Assembly (NCBI RefSeq): GCF_003732665.1
Contig: NZ_MOBP01000012.1
Location: forward strand, 370,325 to 434,324
Length of the DNA stretch: 64,000 nucleotides
From: Pseudomonas frederiksbergensis
Lineage (GTDB): Bacteria > Pseudomonadota > Gammaproteobacteria > Pseudomonadales > Pseudomonadaceae
Direction: 5' to 3'
Shown: positions 59,696-64,000 of the stretch, piece after piece
Layout: each line of letters opens with the position of its first letter
Numbering within the stretch: the first letter of the stretch is position 1
Translations under genes and position numbers: made by a program
The notes under the pieces: model-generated
What the model saw: only the letters and a program-made list of their open reading frames with translations
Database searches by the model: none
Told to the model about the DNA's origin: nothing

Positions 59696-61341
59696 GCTGC
59701 ATCCTTGGGGATAATCAGAATCACCAGGTTGCCTTGCTCATAACGCTTGCCCTCTTTAGGCAGCAGATCCACTTCCTGCAATTCGTCGTCACCCTTGACC
59801 CGCATGACCACGCCCACGGAACCCTGCTTGCGAGCATCGCGCATCCACTGTTGCACTTTGTCGAGGGTGATCCGCCGATTGCGCGATTCGGGGAAATTAA
59901 GGCCGTATTTCAGCTCGCCGACGGTGTTGAACAGCGCGACTTGCGGACGTTGCAGGCGCCAGGCCAGGGCCGACGCCGCGCCCAGGTCGTTGCTCATCAG
60001 TTGATCGGTCTGGCTGAGTTCACTGGCGTGTTCGAGGATGAATTGGTCAGGGGTCTTGTTCGCCACCACCGAATTGGGCAGAGCCGCCGGGATCAACCCG
60101 ATGAACAGCAAGCTGCCAAAGGCCGGCGCCGCCCAGCATTGCAGGGGCCGGAAGGCTTGTAGCAGGTTGGCCATGATCCAGCCGATCAGGGCGATAAACA
60201 CCAACACCAGATTGTGCAGTTCGAGTTCGTACAGCGGCTTTTTCAGTTGCAGGTAAACCAGGGCCAACAGCACCACCAGCCCCAGCACCAGGTTCAGCAA
60301 ACCATTGAAGCCCAGTGCCCGGCCTTGTTCATGCTGCAAGCGGTCGGCCACGGCGTTGCCCAGCAACAGGGCCAGAGGCAACAGACAGGGCAGGATGTAG
60401 GTCGGCAGTTTGCCGTTGCTGAAGCTGAAGAACATCAGCGGCATCAACAACCACAGCAGCAAAAAGACCATGTTCGCCTGACGTCGGGAATCCCAAGCCT
60501 GTTTCAGCGCCGTCGGCAGCAACACCGCCCACGGCAGGCTGAACGCAACCAGCAACGGCAGGTAAAACCACCACGGCGCGTCATGCTGAGCATCGTCCCC
60601 GGCAAAACGCCGAATGTGTTCGTGCCAGAAGAAGAATCGCCAGTAGTCGGGCTCCTGGGCATGCACGGCCAAGGCCCACGGCAGGCTGACCGCAATCGCG
60701 ACGATCACCGCAAGCGGACCGTAGATCAACAACTCGCGCCAGCGTTTCTGCCAGAGCATCCACGGCAGGGCGATCAACACCGGTAGCAGCCAGGCGAGAA
60801 ACCCCTTGGTCAGGAACCCCATGCCACAGGCCAGTCCCAACACAGCCCAACTCAACAGCCGCTGGCCGGCGCTTTTGCTGTCCAGCGCAAACCACAGGGC
60901 CACCAGACTCAAATTGACCCAGAAGGTGAATTGCGGATCGAGGTTGGCGTATCCGGCCTGACCGGCCACCACGGTGAAACTCATGTACAGCAAGGCGCAG
61001 GCAAAGCTTTTGCGCGGGTTGCTCCACAAACGGCGGGCGATCAAGTAGCACAGCAACACACTCAGCCCGGTGCTCAGGGCCGAGGCGAAACGCACGCCGA
61101 ACAGGTTTTCGCCAAACACTGCCTGGCCGAGGGCGACCATCCAGTAACCGGCCACCGGTTTCTCGAAATAGCGCAAGCCCATGAACTGCGGCGACACCCA
61201 GTTGCCGCTCAGGAGCATGTCCTGGCTGATCTGGGCGTAGCGGCTTTCGTCGGGAATCCACAGACCATGTGTGCCCAACGGCAACAGATAAGCCAGCAAC
61301 ATGACGACCAGCAACACAGGCAAGGCCCAGCGTTTACTCAT
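59692..61341 (-). CDS. arnT: ArnT, undecaprenyl phosphate-aminoarabinose:lipid A transferase
   Basis: A 549-residue GT-C enzyme with periplasmic-loop motif IPDESRYAQISQDMLLSGNWVSPQFMGLRYFEKP, a close match to E. coli ArnT, and 12-13 helices. It adds 4-amino-4-deoxy-L-arabinose to lipid A phosphates, giving polymyxin resistance. Overlaps arnD by 4 bp. Confidence 0.94.
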   Translation of the reverse strand: MSKRWALPVLLVVMLLAYLLPLGTHGLWIPDESRYAQISQDMLLSGNWVSPQFMGLRYFEKPVAGYWMVALGQAVFGENLFGVRFASALSTGLSVLLCYLIARRLWSNPRKSFACALLYMSFTVVAGQAGYANLDPQFTFWVNLSLVALWFALDSKSAGQRLLSWAVLGLACGMGFLTKGFLAWLLPVLIALPWMLWQKRWRELLIYGPLAVIVAIAVSLPWALAVHAQEPDYWRFFFWHEHIRRFAGDDAQHDAPWWFYLPLLVAFSLPWAVLLPTALKQAWDSRRQANMVFLLLWLLMPLMFFSFSNGKLPTYILPCLLPLALLLGNAVADRLQHEQGRALGFNGLLNLVLGLVVLLALVYLQLKKPLYELELHNLVLVFIALIGWIMANLLQAFRPLQCWAAPAFGSLLFIGLIPAALPNSVVANKTPDQFILEHASELSQTDQLMSNDLGAASALAWRLQRPQVALFNTVGELKYGLNFPESRNRRITLDKVQQWMRDARKQGSVGVVMRVKGDDELQEVDLLPKEGKRYEQGNLVILIIPKDAA

Positions 61342-62222
61342 GCGCCTTGCACTCCCAGCCAGCCTTCACGGCCGTCGAGGGCGCCACGCACTACGCGCCC
61401 GGCCGGCAGGCTGGCGAATGACTCGGGCAGCAGGTCGCCCAAGGGTTGAAACCAGATCTCACGCTGGCGCGCATCGGCCAGCAGTTGACGAAAATCGTTG
61501 GCCATCAGAATCCCTTCTACCTCGGCGTGGATCGTGTAGACGTTGAGTTTTTCAGGAGTGAAGCGGTCCAGAATGAAGGCGTTGAAATCCTTGGCCGCCA
61601 CACTCGGCCCGACCACCTCGTCAAAGGTTGGCAAGTCCACCGGGATTTGCGGCGCACCCAACAGGCCATCGGCCAGGGTCGGCTGGAACAGGCTCTGGCC
61701 CCGGCAATCGCTGTTGTAGCGAAAGCCGAACGCCTGCTTGGCTTCGATCACGCGCTCATCCGCCCGCCAACCGGCAGACGCCGAGCACTCGACTTTTTCC
61801 CCGAGGATGTCGCTGAGGCTGTCGACGCCCCGGCGAATCTGCTCGATCAGTTGCGTCTCGCTCCAGCGCCCGGCATTGGCCTGCCAGCCATGGTGATCCC
61901 AGGCGTGCAGGCCGACTTCATGGCCGGCATCCCGGGCCTGACGCATCAGGTGCCCGAGATCACGACCAATCGGTTTGCCCGGCCACGCGGTGCCGGCCAG
62001 CAAAATGTCCCAGCCATACAGGCCGGCGGCGTTGGAACGCAGCATTTTCCAGAGGAATTGCGGGCGGATCAGGCGCCACAAGTGGCGCCCCATGTTGTCC
62101 GGCCCGACGCTGAAGAAAAACGTCGCCTTGACCTGGGCCTCATCGAGGATTTCCAGCAACCGGGGCACCCCTTCGCGGGTGCCTCGGTAGGTGTCGACAT
62201 CGATACGTAGGCCTGCCTGCAT
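61338..62222 (-). CDS. arnD: ArnD, undecaprenyl phosphate-formylaminoarabinose deformylase
   Basis: A 294-residue NodB-fold enzyme from ATG 62222, overlapping arnA stop by one base. MQAGLRIDVDTYRGTREGVP and GHEVGLHAWDHHGWQ (zinc HxxxH) are typical ArnD. Removes the formyl group before flipping. Confidence 0.93.
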   Translation of the reverse strand: MQAGLRIDVDTYRGTREGVPRLLEILDEAQVKATFFFSVGPDNMGRHLWRLIRPQFLWKMLRSNAAGLYGWDILLAGTAWPGKPIGRDLGHLMRQARDAGHEVGLHAWDHHGWQANAGRWSETQLIEQIRRGVDSLSDILGEKVECSASAGWRADERVIEAKQAFGFRYNSDCRGQSLFQPTLADGLLGAPQIPVDLPTFDEVVGPSVAAKDFNAFILDRFTPEKLNVYTIHAEVEGILMANDFRQLLADARQREIWFQPLGDLLPESFASLPAGRVVRGALDGREGWLGVQGA

Positions 62223-64000
62223 TAGCGCTTGTCCGCGATTTCGAGCATGGCTTCGCGCAGGAAGAAATCCAGCGTGTTGCCGATGGTCTCGCTCATCTCG
62301 ACGGTTGGCGTCCAGTCCAGCAGGCGCTTGGCGTTGTCGATGCTTGGTTTGCGGTGGGACACATCCTGATAGCCCGTGCCGTAGAACGCCTTGCTTTCCA
62401 CGTCGCGGAAACCGGCGAACGGCGGGAAGTTGCTGCGCAGCGGGTGCGCTTCGAACTGACGCAGCAGCTCTTCGCCCAACTGGCGGATGCTCGCTTCGTT
62501 GTCCGGGTTGCCGATGTTGATGATCTGGCCGTTGCACACGTCATTGTCGTTGTCGATGATCCGCGCCAGGGCTTCGACGCCGTCGGCGATGTCAGTAAAG
62601 CAGCGTTTTTGCTCGCCGCCGTCGAACAGACGGATAGGCGTGCCTTCCACCAGGTTGAGGATCAGTTGGGTGATCGCTCGGGAGCTGCCGATCCGCGCCG
62701 AATCCAGGCGATCCAGGCGTGGGCCCATCCAGTTGAAGGGACGGAACAGGGTGAAATTCAGGCCCTTCTGGCCGTAGGCCCAGATAACACGGTCGAGCAG
62801 TTGCTTGGAGACCGAGTAGATCCAGCGTTGTTTGTTGATCGGGCCGAGGACCAGGTTGGAGGTGTCTTCGTTGAAGCGCTCGTCCTGGCACATGCCATAG
62901 ACTTCCGAGGTCGACGGGAAGATCACGCGCTTGTTGTACTTGACGCAGTAGCGCACCAGTTTCAGGTTTTCTTCGAAGTCGAGTTCGAACACGCGCAGCG
63001 GATTGCGGGTGTATTCGATCGGCGTGGCGATGGCCACCAGCGGCAGGACCACGTCGCATTTCTTGATGTGGTACTCGATCCACTCGGAGTGAATGCTGAT
63101 GTCACCTTCGACGAAGTGGAAGTTCGGATGGCTGCGCAAGCGGTCGATGGCGTCGGAACCAATGTCCAGGCCATAGACTTCATAGCGGTCGTCACGCAGC
63201 AGGCGCTCGGACAAGTGGTTACCGATGAAGCCGTTGACGCCGAGGATCAGCACGCGGGTACGGCGCGGTTTGCGTCCGGATTCAGCGCCACGCAGTACCG
63301 AACCGTCCACCAGCCCCAGCTCATTGGCCAGTTGCGGGCCGCTCAGGTACAAACCGTTGTCGTTGCGCTGCCCAGCGGTAATCACCAGGGAATCTTCGCC
63401 GCAAGCAATGCGCAGCGGGTCAACACTGATGACCCGGCCCGGTGCCTGGCCTTCATTGCCTTTGGCGACTTGCGCGCCCCAGACAATCAACTTGTGCTCG
63501 CCGACGTCGCAGAACGCGCCCGGATACGGTTGGGTCACGGCGCGAACCAGATTGAACAGTTCTTCCGCCGGTTTTTTCCAGACCAGTTTGCCATCGGCCG
63601 GAGTGCGACGACCGAACACGGTGGCTTTGGACTCGTCCTGCGGGGTTTCACTGACTTTGCCTTGCAGCAGCGCCGGCAGGGTGTCTCGCAGCAGTGAACT
63701 GGCGGCATCACGCAGCTTGGCGTGCAGGGTCAGGGCGGTGTCGGAGCGTTCGATCCCGACTTTTTGCTGGGCCAGGATGGCGCCGGCATCGGCGCGCTTG
63801 ACCATGCGGTGCAGGGTTACGCCGGTTTCGGTTTCGCCGTTGACCAATACCCAGTTGGCCGGCGCGCGACCACGGTACAGCGGCAGCAGCGAGCCGTGCA
63901 GGTTGAACGCACCTTTGCTTGCGGTGGCCAGCAGTGGCTCGCTCAGCAGATGGCGGTAGTAGAACGAAAAGATGTAGTCCGGGTTGAGCTTGGCAATGCG
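62222..64000 (-). CDS. arnA: ArnA, bifunctional UDP-aminoarabinose formyltransferase/UDP-glucuronate decarboxylase (5' truncated by window)
   Basis: About 592 of the expected ~660 residues are present; the N-terminus is beyond 64000. The formyltransferase domain shows FNLHGSLLPLYRGRAPANW (Asn-x-His). The C-terminal SDR domain has GVNGFIGNHLSERLL (NAD), the FPSTSEVYGM segment and YSVSKQLLDRVIW (YxxxK). It oxidatively decarboxylates UDP-GlcUA and formylates UDP-L-Ara4N. arnB and arnC are expected just outside. Confidence 0.94.
   Translation of the reverse strand, partial: RIAKLNPDYIFSFYYRHLLSEPLLATASKGAFNLHGSLLPLYRGRAPANWVLVNGETETGVTLHRMVKRADAGAILAQQKVGIERSDTALTLHAKLRDAASSLLRDTLPALLQGKVSETPQDESKATVFGRRTPADGKLVWKKPAEELFNLVRAVTQPYPGAFCDVGEHKLIVWGAQVAKGNEGQAPGRVISVDPLRIACGEDSLVITAGQRNDNGLYLSGPQLANELGLVDGSVLRGAESGRKPRRTRVLILGVNGFIGNHLSERLLRDDRYEVYGLDIGSDAIDRLRSHPNFHFVEGDISIHSEWIEYHIKKCDVVLPLVAIATPIEYTRNPLRVFELDFEENLKLVRYCVKYNKRVIFPSTSEVYGMCQDERFNEDTSNLVLGPINKQRWIYSVSKQLLDRVIWAYGQKGLNFTLFRPFNWMGPRLDRLDSARIGSSRAITQLILNLVEGTPIRLFDGGEQKRCFTDIADGVEALARIIDNDNDVCNGQIINIGNPDNEASIRQLGEELLRQFEAHPLRSNFPPFAGFRDVESKAFYGTGYQDVSHRKPSIDNAKRLLDWTPTVEMSETIGNTLDFFLREAMLEIADKR

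Overview
The window is a chromosomal segment of a soil or plant-associated Pseudomonas, most likely of the P. fluorescens group. The reasons are the gene content (ptxS-kgu, sfnG, arn, efeUOB and branched-chain acyl-CoA clusters), the high G+C codon use, and the many short palindromic REP-type repeats in almost every intergenic gap. I saw no rRNA, tRNA, prophage, insertion sequence or CRISPR array. All family calls come from reading the sequence, without database searches.

Layout. 1-3400: 2-ketogluconate operon (ptxS, kguE, kguK, start of kguT, all on minus) with two perfect PtxS palindromes. 3480-9815: a more A+T-rich accessory cassette with two unrecognised beta-domain repeat proteins, an autotransporter and a small convergent unknown gene; near-identical lux-box-like palindromes stand upstream of its outermost genes. 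9900-12130: LysE-type exporter, AraC regulator and DUF1345 membrane protein. 12300-18855: RND efflux pair divergent from an OmpR/sensor-kinase pair. 18979-21472: ECF sigma/anti-sigma operon with a periplasmic TPR protein and cytochrome b561. 21609-24988: methyltransferase, dienoyl-CoA isomerase-like enzyme, nudC and a TauE-type exporter. 25169-29058: sulfone-sulfur genes (SfnB/DszC-like flavoenzyme and sfnG, divergent, each with a sigma54 promoter candidate), then DUF1348 and TetR genes. 29276-35025: pssA and a Fur-boxed iron operon (efeU, efeO, efeB and an extra M75 gene). 35240-44649: AraC regulator and two branched-chain acyl-CoA operons that meet tail to tail, one fitting isoleucine and one valine breakdown. 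44926-55852: HPP protein, MFS transporter and a catabolic operon divergent from a LysR gene. 55976-64000: lipid A aminoarabinose operon (arnA partial, arnD, arnT, arnE, arnF, ugd) followed by an extra ArnT-like membrane glycosyltransferase.

The most interesting parts are two. First, the catabolic operon at 46977-54564 joins an argininosuccinate-lyase-like enzyme with altered substrate-pocket residues, a polar amino acid ABC importer, two NodB/PuuE-type hydrolases and a MmgE/PrpD protein. The MmgE/PrpD family includes iminodisuccinate epimerase, so a pathway for N-substituted aspartates or related aminopolycarboxylates is a reasonable hypothesis. Second, the 3.5-9.8 kb adhesin-like cassette appears to be under a common palindrome-binding regulator.

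Repeats also shape genes here. KguK ends in a tail translated from a REP pair, and the MmgE/PrpD protein has both termini made from two different repeat families.
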